Positions 22,876 through 31,061 of a DNA stretch of 64,000 bases are shown piece by piece. Numbering within the stretch: the stretch's first letter is position 1; each line of letters begins with the position of its first letter. Where the stretch lies: NCBI GenBank assembly GCA_025060455.1, contig JANXBY010000057.1, forward strand, positions 1 through 64,000. Direction: 5' to 3'. This DNA comes from Armatimonadota bacterium (GTDB lineage: Bacteria; Sysuimicrobiota; Sysuimicrobiia; Sysuimicrobiales; Sysuimicrobiaceae). The position numbers were made by a program, and so were the translations under genes. The notes beneath the pieces were generated by a model. It was not told the origin of the DNA, made no database searches, and saw only the letters and a list, made by a program, of their open reading frames with translations.

Positions 22876-23736
22876 ATGAGCCAGCTGAAGGAGACTCGGG
22901 TACGGGACAACGTGTGGGTTTGGAGCTTCCACGGGGACGGTCCGGCGGCCAGCTACGGGGCCAACTGCGTGGCGGTCGTGGCGGACGCAGGTGTGGTGCT
23001 CGTGGACGTGCTGTTCTCCCCCTCCCACGCGCGCCAGGTGGAAGCGGCCCTCCGGCAAAAGACGGACCGGCCGATCCGGGTGGTGGTGCTGACCCACCAC
23101 CACGCGGACCACACGTGGGGCGCGGTGCACTTCGTCCGCCAGGGCGCTTTGGTGGTCTCGCACCGGGCGTGCCGGGACCGGATGGCCTCGGACCATCCCA
23201 GCCAGCTGCTCGCCCGACGCGCTCAGGCGGAGGCCGCGGACCTGCTCGCGGACGTGGTCCTGGTGCTCCCCTCCCTGACCCTGGACCATGGGATCGGGCT
23301 GCACCTGGGCGAGGAGGTGGAGGTGTGGCACCCCGGCCACGGCCACACCCCCGGGGACGTGTTCGTGTACCTGCCCGAGGCCGGGGTGGCGGTGTGCGGA
23401 GACCTGGTGTTCCACGGCTTCCACTTCAACTACCAGGACGCGGACCGGGAGGGCGTGCGGCGGGGGCTGGAGGCCCTGCGGTCCCTGGACGCGGAAGTGT
23501 TCGTGCCGGGGCACGGCCCTCCGGGAGGGCCGGAGTTGCTGGGCCAACAGCTGGCCTACCACGACGCCGTGGAGGACGTGGTGCGGCAGGGGCTGGCCGA
23601 GGGCAAGGGGGAGGCACAGGTGACCGCGGACCTGCGGGCGCGGTTCCCGGGATACGGGCTGGAGTCGGTGCTGCCGGTGACCTACGCACGGGTGCGCGAG
23701 TGGTTGCTGCGTCCAGCCCGGGGAGGTCGCCTGTGA
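22876..23736 (+). CDS. Metallo-beta-lactamase-fold hydrolase
   Basis: The 286-aa protein has the zinc motif LTHHHADHTWGA (HxHxDH), then PGHGHTPGDVFVYL, AVCGDLVFHGFHF and a terminal FVPGHGPPGG. It resembles general MBL-fold hydrolases of the quinoprotein-relay or glyoxalase type; the substrate is unknown. The start is ATG 22876 but the ribosome site is weak. Its stop overlaps endonuclease Q by GTGA. Confidence 0.85.
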   Translation: MSQLKETRVRDNVWVWSFHGDGPAASYGANCVAVVADAGVVLVDVLFSPSHARQVEAALRQKTDRPIRVVVLTHHHADHTWGAVHFVRQGALVVSHRACRDRMASDHPSQLLARRAQAEAADLLADVVLVLPSLTLDHGIGLHLGEEVEVWHPGHGHTPGDVFVYLPEAGVAVCGDLVFHGFHFNYQDADREGVRRGLEALRSLDAEVFVPGHGPPGGPELLGQQLAYHDAVEDVVRQGLAEGKGEAQVTADLRARFPGYGLESVLPVTYARVREWLLRPARGGRL

Positions 23737-24974
23737 GGCTGGTGTGTGACCTGCACGTCCACTCGAAGTACAGCCGCGCCACCAGCCGCGACATGGACGT
23801 GGAGCAGATCAGCCTTTGGGCACAGCGGAAAGGGATCCACGTGGTCGGGACCGGGGACTTCACGCACCCCGTGTGGCTTCGGGAGCTGCGCGCCAAGCTG
23901 GAGCCAGCCGAACCCGGGCTGTACCGGTACGGGGAGACCCGGTTCGTCCTGACCGCGGAGGTCAGCAACGTCTACCCTCAGGACGGCCGCCTGCGGAAGG
24001 TGCACAGCATCCTCCTCAGCCCGTCCTTCGAGGTGTGCGAGCGGATCGCCGCGGTGCTGGGACGGTTCGGTAACCTGTTGGCCGACGGCCGCCCGACGTT
24101 GACGGTGTCCTGCGCGCGGCTGGTGGAGTACGTGATGGAGATCTCCCCCGACTGCCTGGTGATCCCCGCCCACGCCTGGACCCCGTGGTTTTCCGTGTTC
24201 GGTTCGCAGTCGGGCTTCGACGACCTGGAGAGCTGTTTTGGGGACCAGCTGCCCCACGTGCGGGCGATCGAGACCGGGCTCAGCAGCGACCCGCCCATGA
24301 ACTGGCGGTGCAGCTTCCTGGACGGGGTGACCCTGGTGTCCTTCAGCGACGCCCACTCGCCCTCCAAACTGGGGCGGGAGGCGACGGTGCTGGACTGCGA
24401 CCGCTCCTACCCCGCCATCGTGCGCGCCCTGCGCACGGGCCGGGTGGCCTACACCATCGAGTTCTTCCCAGAAGAGGGCAAGTACCACTACGACGGCCAC
24501 CGGGCCTGCGGGGTGCGGTGGCCGCCCCGCACCACCCGGGAGCACGGCGGCCGCTGCCCCAAGTGCGGCCGCCCGGTGACGGTGGGCGTGCTGCACCGTG
24601 TGGAGTCCCTGGCGGACCGAGAGGAGGGCACACGTCCTCCAGGCCGGCCCGGCTACCGCAACCTGATCCCCCTGGAGGAGATCTTGGCCGAGGCGATGGG
24701 GCAGGGGGTGGGGACCGGACGGGTTCGCGACGAGTACCTAAAGCTGGTGGGGCGGTTCGGGGACGAACTGCGGGTGCTGGAGGACGTGCCCCTGGAGGAG
24801 CTGGAGCGCGCCGCACACCCCAGGGTGGTGGAGGGGATCCGCCGGATGCGGGCGGGCCAGGTGTACATCGAGCCCGGCTACGACGGCGAGTTCGGGCGCG
24901 TCCACCTCTTCGAGGAAAGCGCCCACTCATCCGGCCCCACGGAGGCGGAGCCTGCCCAGATGAGCCTGTTCTGA
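23733..24974 (+). CDS. Endonuclease Q family (PHP-type) repair nuclease with clamp-binding tail
   Basis: The 413-aa protein starts with a PHP phosphoesterase domain (RLVCDLHVHSKYSRATSRDM; GTGDFTHPVW; FSDAHSPSKLGREA) and continues with a Cys-rich zinc region (ACGVRW...GGRCPKCGRPVTVGV) and PGYRNLIPLEEI. This is the arrangement of endonuclease Q, which cuts 5' of deaminated bases and abasic sites. The C-terminus ends in AQMSLF, a consensus-like beta-clamp-binding peptide. GTG 23733 has GGGGAGGT upstream and overlaps the previous stop. Confidence 0.88.
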   Translation: MRLVCDLHVHSKYSRATSRDMDVEQISLWAQRKGIHVVGTGDFTHPVWLRELRAKLEPAEPGLYRYGETRFVLTAEVSNVYPQDGRLRKVHSILLSPSFEVCERIAAVLGRFGNLLADGRPTLTVSCARLVEYVMEISPDCLVIPAHAWTPWFSVFGSQSGFDDLESCFGDQLPHVRAIETGLSSDPPMNWRCSFLDGVTLVSFSDAHSPSKLGREATVLDCDRSYPAIVRALRTGRVAYTIEFFPEEGKYHYDGHRACGVRWPPRTTREHGGRCPKCGRPVTVGVLHRVESLADREEGTRPPGRPGYRNLIPLEEILAEAMGQGVGTGRVRDEYLKLVGRFGDELRVLEDVPLEELERAAHPRVVEGIRRMRAGQVYIEPGYDGEFGRVHLFEESAHSSGPTEAEPAQMSLF

Positions 24975-24977
24975 GCC

Positions 24978-26165
24978 ATGGCCGCCCGCACCCCCACCGT
25001 GGTGCTGCGGCGCGGCCGGGAGCGGCGGCTGCGCGCGGGCCACCTGTGGGTGTTCGAGGGCGAGGTGGAGGAGGTGCGCGGGGACCCGGCACCCGGCGAG
25101 TTGGTGGAGGTGCGGTCGTGGCGGCAGGAGTTCCTGGGCCGAGGGACGTACAGCCCGCAGTCCGCCATCCGGGTCCGGCTGCTCACGCACCAGGAAGAGC
25201 GCGTGGACGAAGCCCTGTTCGAACGCCGGCTGCGGCAGGCCCTGCAGCTGCGGGAGCGGGTGGTCTCCGGCACCACGGCCTACCGGGTCGTCTACGGAGA
25301 AGGAGACCTGCTGCCGGGTCTGGTGGTAGACCGCTACAACGACCTGCTGGTGATGCAGACCCTGGCGGTGGGCATGGACGTGCGGAAAGAGCTGCTGGCC
25401 GACCTCCTCCTGTCGCTCACGGGCTGCCGCGCGGTGTACCTGCGCAACGACCCCCACGTGCGGGAGCTGGAGGGCCTGCCGCGGCACCAGGGCTTCCTGC
25501 GAGGGGAGGCGGAGTTGCGGCAGGTGGTGGAGGAAGGGCCGGCGCGGTTCGTGGTGGACGTGCAGGGAGGGCAGAAGACGGGGTGGTTCTGCGACCAGCG
25601 GGAGAACCGGCTCAACGTGGCCGCCCTCGCCCGCGGCGGGGAGGCCCTGGAGGTTTTCTGCTACACGGGGGCGTTCGGGGTGCACGCGGCGCTGGCGGGA
25701 GCTCGGTCGGTGCTGGGCATCGAGATCAGCGAGGAGGCGGTGCGCCTGGCGCGCGAGAACGCCCGGCGGAACGGTGTGGTGGACCGGTGCGAGTACCGGG
25801 TCGCGAACGCCTTCGACGAGCTGCGGGCGCTGGCGCGCGAGGGGCGGTCCTTCGACTGGGTGGTGGTGGACCCACCCGCCTTCGCGCGGCGCAAGGAGGC
25901 CGTCCCCCGGGCGCTGTCGGGCTACCGGGACGTGAACCTGTGGGCTCTGAAGCTCCTGCGGCCAGGAGGGTTCCTCGTCACGTGCTCGTGCTCGTACCAC
26001 GTGGACGACGCGGCCCTGTGGGGCGTGGTGCTGGACGCGGCCCAGGACGCCGGCCGCCGCCTGCGGCTGGTGGAACTGCGGTCCCAGGCCCGGGACCACC
26101 CCGCGCTGGCCGCCATGCCGGAGACCCGGTACCTGAAGTGCTTCGTGCTGCAGGCAGTCTGCTAG
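24978..26165 (+). CDS. rlmI: Class I SAM-dependent rRNA methyltransferase (RlmI-like)
   Basis: The 395-aa protein has an N-terminal PUA domain (VLRRGRERRLRAGHLWVFEGEV; GRGTYSPQSAIRVRLL) and a C-terminal Rossmann methyltransferase (GWFCDQRENR; EVFCYTGAFGVHAALAGA; GIEISEEAVRLARENARRNGV; VVVDPPAFARRKEAV; TCSCSYHV). It likely methylates a cytosine of 23S rRNA. ATG 24978 follows the endonuclease Q stop by 3 bases. Confidence 0.92.
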   Translation: MAARTPTVVLRRGRERRLRAGHLWVFEGEVEEVRGDPAPGELVEVRSWRQEFLGRGTYSPQSAIRVRLLTHQEERVDEALFERRLRQALQLRERVVSGTTAYRVVYGEGDLLPGLVVDRYNDLLVMQTLAVGMDVRKELLADLLLSLTGCRAVYLRNDPHVRELEGLPRHQGFLRGEAELRQVVEEGPARFVVDVQGGQKTGWFCDQRENRLNVAALARGGEALEVFCYTGAFGVHAALAGARSVLGIEISEEAVRLARENARRNGVVDRCEYRVANAFDELRALAREGRSFDWVVVDPPAFARRKEAVPRALSGYRDVNLWALKLLRPGGFLVTCSCSYHVDDAALWGVVLDAAQDAGRRLRLVELRSQARDHPALAAMPETRYLKCFVLQAVC

Positions 26166-26205
26166 GCGGGTGGTCACGGGCGTGGCGGCTGCCCGGGCCG
26201 GCAGC

Positions 26206-26295
26206 TAAAATGGAAGTGGCGGACGTGGCGGTCCGGACCGGGAGGTGTGGCACAGCGGCCGACGGGAGGGCGCAAGCCCCTCCCGTCGTTTTTTT
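26206..26295 (+). promoter_or_regulatory. Leader with perfect terminator hairpin upstream of the R3H ATPase gene
   Basis: A TAAAAT -10 box (26206-26211, weak -35) is followed by a perfect 11-bp hairpin, CGACGGGAGGG / CCCTCCCGTCG (26260-26288), and seven T (26289-26295), ending 18 bases before the TTG start. This could be the terminator of the previous operon. If the -10 is real it is an attenuator of the following operon. No ligand-binding fold is recognised. Confidence 0.6.
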
Positions 26296-26313
26296 CGAAG
26301 GAGGGAACGCGAG

Positions 26314-27930
26314 TTGGCGACGCTGCGCACGAACGAGGGAACCTGGCAGCGGCCGGGAGACGGACGGCCGCCCGAGAAGGTGAGGGCGTTGGCCACGCGT
26401 CAGATCAGCATCACGGACGACCTGGAAGCCCTGCTGGCGGTGCTGCCCCCGCACATCCGGGAGGCGGTGGAGCGCCTGGACCGGCGGGACACCCTGCTGG
26501 AGGTGGTCATGGATCTCGGTCGGGTCCCGGAGGCCCGCTTCACGGACGGCACCCAGGTCTTGCCGGTGCGGGAAGTGACCCGCGAGGACCTGGCGTACGT
26601 GGCCCAGCGCGTGGGGCGGTTCGGCAAGGACAACCGCGCCGGGATCGAGCGCACCCTGCACCGGATTTCGGCCATCCGCAACCGCATGGGGGAGATCGTG
26701 GGACTCACCTGCCGCGTGGGCAGGGCGGTGTACGGCACCGTGGACATCGTGCGGGACGTGATCGAGGCGGGGGAGTCCATCCTGCTGCTGGGCCGACCAG
26801 GGGTGGGCAAGACCACCCTGCTGCGGGAGGCTGCCCGGGTGCTGGCGGACGAGCTGGGCAAGCGGGTGGTGGTGGTGGACACCTCGAACGAGATCGCGGG
26901 GGACGGCGACATCCCGCACCCGGGGATTGGCCGGGCGCGGCGCATGCAGGTCCCGGAACCCTCCCTCCAGCACGCGGTAATGATCGAGGCGGTGGAGAAC
27001 CACATGCCCGAGGTCATCGTGATCGACGAGATCGGCACCGAAGCGGAGGCCCTCGCCGCCCGCACCATCGCGGAGCGGGGGGTGCAGCTCATCGCCACCG
27101 CCCACGGCAACACCTTGGACAACCTCCTGCAGAACCCCACCCTGTGCGACCTGGTGGGCGGCATCCAGGCGGTCACCCTGTCCGACGAGGAGGCCCGGCG
27201 CCGGGGGACCCAGAAGACCGTGCTGGAGCGCAAAGCGCCCCCCACCTTCGACGTGGTGATCGAGATCCAGGAGAAGGATAAGCTGGCGGTGCACCACAAC
27301 GTGGCGGAAGTGGTGGACCGGTTCCTGCGGGGCGTCCCGCCGCGGCCGGAAGTCCGGGTCCGCACCACCGAGGGCGGGGTGGAGATCCAGCCCGCGCAGG
27401 TGCGGGTGGAATCCTTCGCACCCCAGGGCCCTTTCGCCACCCAAGCTCCTGAGGCAGGCGGCCGTCCGGGCCGGAAGGTCCTGCGGATCTACCCCTACGC
27501 GGTGAGCCGGAACCGGCTGGAGCGAGCCATCCGCGAACTGCGGGTGCCGGCTTACGTGGTGGACCACCTGGAGGAGGCGGACCTGGTGGTGACCGTGAAG
27601 TCGCAGGAGAAGCGGCAGCCCAAGCGGCTCCGGGACGCCCAAATGCGCGGCATGCCCCTGCACGTGGTCCGCAGCAACACCGTCACCCAGCTGGAGGCGT
27701 TTCTGCGGTCCCTGTTCGACGTGGGCGACTACCTGGACGACCAGGAGGCGGCCCTGCGCGAGGTGGAGGACGCCATCCGCGAGGTGCTGGAGGAAGCACA
27801 GCCGGTGGAGCTTTCCCCCCAGAACGCGTACATCCGGCGGCTCCAGCACCAGCTGGTGCAGCGCTATGGGCTGTCCTCCGAGAGCAAAGGGGAAGAGCCC
27901 TTCCGCCGCGTGGTCATCTACCCGCGGTAG
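26314..27930 (+). CDS. SpoIIIAA-like AAA ATPase with C-terminal R3H nucleic-acid-binding domain
   Basis: The 538-aa protein has an N-terminal domain, then an ATPase of the SpoIIIAA/Ycf45 type (LGRPGVGKTTLLREAARVL; VVVVDTSNEIAGDGDIPHPGIGRARRMQVP; VIVIDEIGTEAEALAARTIAERGVQLIATAHGN). It ends in an R3H domain (QHQLVQRYGLSSESKGEEPFRRVVIYP). The family is common in Firmicutes, cyanobacteria and related phyla; its cellular role is unclear. The start is TTG 26314 with AAGGAGG 9 bases upstream; the track start at 26245 lies inside the terminator. It heads an operon with tmk, darA and holB. Confidence 0.9.
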   Translation: MATLRTNEGTWQRPGDGRPPEKVRALATRQISITDDLEALLAVLPPHIREAVERLDRRDTLLEVVMDLGRVPEARFTDGTQVLPVREVTREDLAYVAQRVGRFGKDNRAGIERTLHRISAIRNRMGEIVGLTCRVGRAVYGTVDIVRDVIEAGESILLLGRPGVGKTTLLREAARVLADELGKRVVVVDTSNEIAGDGDIPHPGIGRARRMQVPEPSLQHAVMIEAVENHMPEVIVIDEIGTEAEALAARTIAERGVQLIATAHGNTLDNLLQNPTLCDLVGGIQAVTLSDEEARRRGTQKTVLERKAPPTFDVVIEIQEKDKLAVHHNVAEVVDRFLRGVPPRPEVRVRTTEGGVEIQPAQVRVESFAPQGPFATQAPEAGGRPGRKVLRIYPYAVSRNRLERAIRELRVPAYVVDHLEEADLVVTVKSQEKRQPKRLRDAQMRGMPLHVVRSNTVTQLEAFLRSLFDVGDYLDDQEAALREVEDAIREVLEEAQPVELSPQNAYIRRLQHQLVQRYGLSSESKGEEPFRRVVIYPR

Positions 27931-27943
27931 TGGGCGGCGCTCG

Positions 27944-28585
27944 GTGAGGGGGCTGTACATCGCCCTGGAGGGCCCGGAGGGGTCCGGCAAGACCACCCAG
28001 CTAAGGCGGCTGGCCGCGCGCCTGCGCCAGCGGGGTCTGGAGGTGGTGGAGGTGCGAGAGCCGGGCAGCACCGCCCTGGGCGAGCAGGTCCGGGCCCTGC
28101 TGGAGGATCCGGCGCACGGGGACATGACCGCGGAGGCGGAAGCTTTGCTGTTCGCCGCGGCCCGGGCCCAGCTCCTGCGCTGCGTGGTCCGGCCGGCCCT
28201 GGAACAGGGAAGGGTGGTGCTGTCCGACCGCTGCGTGTACGCCTCCCTGGCCTACCAGGGGTACGGCAGGGGCCTGGGGGAGGAGGTGGTCCGCCGGGTG
28301 AACGAGGTGGCCACCGGCGGCCTGCTCCCGGACCTCGTGGTCCTCCTGGACCTGCCCGTGGAGGAGGGCTTGGTGCGGGACGCCGGCAAGAGCCGGTCCG
28401 GCGGCGACCGGATCGGACAGGAGGCGGTGGAGTTCCACCGCCGCGTCCGGGAAGGGTATCTGCGGCTGAGCCGCGAAGACCGGCGCATCCGCGTGGTCCG
28501 GGCGGACGACGACCCGGACCGGGTGGCGGAGCAGGTGTGGGAGGCGGTGCGGCCCCTGGTGGAGGGGTGCAGGGAGGCCCCGTGA
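27944..28585 (+). CDS. tmk: Thymidylate kinase
   Basis: It phosphorylates dTMP to dTDP. The 213-aa protein shows YIALEGPEGSGKTTQLRRLAARL, VEVREPGSTALGEQVRALL, LLFAAARAQLL, LSDRCVYASLAYQGYGRGL and DLVVLLDLPVEEGL. GTG 27944 has no strong ribosome site but fits the family N-terminus. Its stop overlaps darA by GTGA. Confidence 0.95.
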   Translation: MRGLYIALEGPEGSGKTTQLRRLAARLRQRGLEVVEVREPGSTALGEQVRALLEDPAHGDMTAEAEALLFAAARAQLLRCVVRPALEQGRVVLSDRCVYASLAYQGYGRGLGEEVVRRVNEVATGGLLPDLVVLLDLPVEEGLVRDAGKSRSGGDRIGQEAVEFHRRVREGYLRLSREDRRIRVVRADDDPDRVAEQVWEAVRPLVEGCREAP

Positions 28586-28911
28586 AGCTGGTGCTGGCCA
28601 TCGTACAGGAAAAGGACTCCGGCCGGCTCATGGACGCCCTGACGGAGGCGGGCTTCCAGGCTACCCTGCTGGCCTCCACGGGCGGCTTCCTGCGCACCGG
28701 CAACGCCACCGTTCTCATCGGAGTCGACGACGGGCAGGTGGAGCAGGTCCTGGGGGTGGTGCGGCAGACCTGCCGCGTGCGCGAGCAGCTCATGAGCCCC
28801 ATCCCGCCGGTGGTGGAACCTGTGGACGCGTACGCCGCGTACCCCGTGAAGGTCCAGGTGGGCGGGGCGGTGGTGTTCGTGCTGAGCGTGGACCGGATGG
28901 AGCGGGTGTAG
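28582..28911 (+). CDS. darA: Cyclic-di-AMP receptor protein (PII-like)
   Basis: The 109-aa protein matches DarA/PstA closely: KLVLAIVQEKDSGRLMDALTEAGFQATLLASTGGFLRTGNATVLIGVDDGQVEQVLGVVRQTC. It binds c-di-AMP; the downstream target in Gram-positives is not settled. The tmk-darA-holB order is that of Bacillota chromosomes (yaaR is missing here). GTG 28582 overlaps tmk. Confidence 0.93.
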   Translation: MKLVLAIVQEKDSGRLMDALTEAGFQATLLASTGGFLRTGNATVLIGVDDGQVEQVLGVVRQTCRVREQLMSPIPPVVEPVDAYAAYPVKVQVGGAVVFVLSVDRMERV

Positions 28912-28920
28912 GGGGCACCG

Positions 28921-29931
28921 GTGCGGTTCGCGGACGTGCTGGACCAGCACCACGCGGTGGGGCTGTTGCGGGCGGCCCTGCGCAGCGGGCGGGTGCACCA
29001 CGCGTACTTGTTCTGCGGGCCCGCGGGGACCGGCCGGTCGGAGACCGCCGCGGCGTTCGCGCAGGCGCTGCAGTGCGCGCGCTACCACGAGGACAGCTGC
29101 GGTACCTGCGGGGGGTGCCGGAAGGTGTCGTCGGGGCTACACCCCGACGTGCGGTGGGTGCGGCCCCTGGAGGGAAAGACGTCCATCGGCATCGACCAGG
29201 TGCGAGAGGTGCGGCGGGAAGCCGCCTACGGGCCCGCGGAGGGCCGGTGGAAGGTGTTCGTGTTCTGCCCTGCGGACACCATGCTGGCGGAGGCCCAGAA
29301 CAGCCTGCTGAAGCTTCTGGAGGAGCCGCCGGAGGGTGTGGTGCTGGTGCTGGTGACGGAGTCCGCGCACGCGCTGCTGCCCACGGTAGTGTCCCGTTGC
29401 CAGATGGTGCGCTTCAACCTGGTCCCCCTCACGCAGATCGAACACGCCCTGCGGGTGCAGTTCGGCGTAGACCCCGCCCGGGCTCGGGTCCTGGCGGCGC
29501 TGTCGGGAGGGCGGGCGGCACGGGCGGCGGCGTGGTCCCGGGACCCGGAAGCCCTGGCGGACCGCGACGCGGTGGTGGAAGGCCTGCTGCGCGCCGAGCG
29601 GGAGGGGCTGCTGGCTGCCCTGCAGGCCTGCGAGTTCCTGGCGCAGGATCGTGCCAGGATCGCGGAGCGGCTCGAGGTGGCCGCCCTCTGGTACCGGGAC
29701 CTGCTGGTGTGGCGGGAGACCCACGACCCGTCCCTCCTGGTGAACGTGGACCGGCAGCAGGACATCGAGCGGGCCGCGCAGACCCTGGACAGCCGCGCCC
29801 TGCGGCGGCGGTTGGAGGCCCTGGAGGAAGCGCGGGCGGCGATTCGGCGGAACGTCAACCCACGCCTGGCCCTGGAGGCAGCGTTTCTTCGGTTCGACGC
29901 GGGCGAGCCGGTGGCGCGCAACGCGGACTGA
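28921..29931 (+). CDS. holB: DNA polymerase III delta-prime subunit
   Basis: The 336-aa clamp-loader subunit has an AAA+ fold with a modified P-loop (GPAGTGRSETAA; Arg where Lys is expected, as in non-hydrolysing delta-prime subunits). A zinc module follows (DSCGTCGGCRKVSSG, with an upstream Cys), then IDQVREVRREAAYGP, AEAQNSLLKLLEEPP and the SRC motif (TVVSRCQMVRF). GTG 28921 follows darA by 9 bases. Confidence 0.92.
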   Translation: MRFADVLDQHHAVGLLRAALRSGRVHHAYLFCGPAGTGRSETAAAFAQALQCARYHEDSCGTCGGCRKVSSGLHPDVRWVRPLEGKTSIGIDQVREVRREAAYGPAEGRWKVFVFCPADTMLAEAQNSLLKLLEEPPEGVVLVLVTESAHALLPTVVSRCQMVRFNLVPLTQIEHALRVQFGVDPARARVLAALSGGRAARAAAWSRDPEALADRDAVVEGLLRAEREGLLAALQACEFLAQDRARIAERLEVAALWYRDLLVWRETHDPSLLVNVDRQQDIERAAQTLDSRALRRRLEALEEARAAIRRNVNPRLALEAAFLRFDAGEPVARNAD

Positions 29932-29941
29932 CGGTTGCCTG

Positions 29942-30178
29942 TCAGCGCAGCAGCTTGGGCACAAGCCACAGCAGCACCAGCACCGCGCCCGCGGCCAGCC
30001 AAATCCACATCTGGGCGGAGCGGGGGCGCGCGGACCGGTGCAGCCCCTCCGCGCACGGCCGGCACAGGTTGCCGCCCGCGGCCCGCACCACGCAGCTGTT
30101 GCACACGGGCCGTCCGCACCGGTTGCAGTACTGCAGGGCGTCGCGCTCGGGGTGGTAGGCGCAACGGATAGGGCTCAC
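29942..30178 (-). CDS. Small B-box zinc-finger membrane protein
   Basis: The 78-aa protein has a B-box-like zinc finger (CAYHPERDALQYCNRCGRPVCNSCVVRAAGGNLCRPCAEGL) and one C-terminal membrane helix (MWIWLAAGAVLVLLWLVPKLL). GTG 30178 overlaps the end of nfo by GTGA. The function is unknown; similar modules often sit in the N-termini of rhomboid-like proteins. Confidence 0.75.
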   Translation of the reverse strand: MSPIRCAYHPERDALQYCNRCGRPVCNSCVVRAAGGNLCRPCAEGLHRSARPRSAQMWIWLAAGAVLVLLWLVPKLLR

Positions 30179-31020
30179 GGCTCCTGCCTCCCGTCCCGCA
30201 GCCGCTTGAGCCGCCGGAGGTTGGCGCGGTCAGGGCCTGCCCGGTCGAACCCCGGGGTCTCGATGACGCCGCACAGATGCCGCAGCTCGGGGTGGTTGAC
30301 CCACGCACGGAACCCTTCCAGGCCGATCCGGCCCTCACCGATGTTCTCGTGCCGGTCCAGCCCGCTGCCGAGGTCGGCGCGGGAGTCATTCAGGTGCAGG
30401 AGCTTGAGCCGCCCCAGCCCCACCTGGTCCCGGAACGCGGCCAGGGTAGCCTCCACGCCCTCTCGGGTGCGCAGGTCCCACCCCGCGGCGAACAGGTGGG
30501 CGGTGTCCAGACACACGCCCACCCGAGGGTGCCCGTGCAGGGCGTCCAGCACCGCCCGCAGCTCCTCAAAGGTGGCTCCGAGGGTGCGGCCCGCGCTGCC
30601 CTCCAGCAGCACCCAGCCGCCGTCGGAGTCCGCCAGGGCCCGGCGGACCGCGCCGGCTACCCGCTTCAGGGCTCGGGACACCGGGAGGTCGTGGCGGCTA
30701 CCCAGGTGCGCGACCACCCCGAGGCCCCCGGCCTGCTCCACGGTCCGCAAGGCGTGGGCCAGGTGGCGGACCGACCGCTCGAACACCTCACCCTCTGACG
30801 ACAGGTTCACCAGGTAGGCCGCGTGGGCCACGAGGGGCCGCAGGCCGAAAGCGCGGCAGCGGCGGCGTAGCTCCGCGAGGTCGTCAGGGAGGTAGTGGAC
30901 CTCCCGCCACGTGCGCGGGCTGCCCACGAAGATCTGCAGGCACTCGCACCCCAGGCGCGCCGCCCGGTCCGCGGCTTCGTAGATGTGGCCCCGGATGGAC
31001 ACGTGGGCGCCGAAACGCAC
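30175..31020 (-). CDS. nfo: Endonuclease IV (deoxyribonuclease IV)
   Basis: This 281-aa AP endonuclease of the Nfo family cleaves DNA 5' of abasic sites. Visible motifs are RFGAHVSIRG, CLQIFVGSPRTW, LVAHAAYLVNLSS, VGVCLDTAHLFAAGWDL, LLHLNDSRADLGSGLDRHENIGEGRIG (zinc ligands) and VIETPG. GTG 31020 is preceded by TACAGT at -10 distance, so the transcript may be leaderless. Together with endonuclease Q it marks base-excision repair capacity. Confidence 0.95.
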   Translation of the reverse strand: MRFGAHVSIRGHIYEAADRAARLGCECLQIFVGSPRTWREVHYLPDDLAELRRRCRAFGLRPLVAHAAYLVNLSSEGEVFERSVRHLAHALRTVEQAGGLGVVAHLGSRHDLPVSRALKRVAGAVRRALADSDGGWVLLEGSAGRTLGATFEELRAVLDALHGHPRVGVCLDTAHLFAAGWDLRTREGVEATLAAFRDQVGLGRLKLLHLNDSRADLGSGLDRHENIGEGRIGLEGFRAWVNHPELRHLCGVIETPGFDRAGPDRANLRRLKRLRDGRQEP

Positions 31021-31061
31021 GGTGGTACTGTACGGGACGAACCGCGCGGTATCCTGGTGGC

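Noticed and set aside
25978-28125. 715-aa minus-strand ORF
   Set aside because: Shadow of the R3H ATPase and tmk genes; His/Gln/Val-rich low-complexity translation typical of antisense frames in GC-rich DNA.
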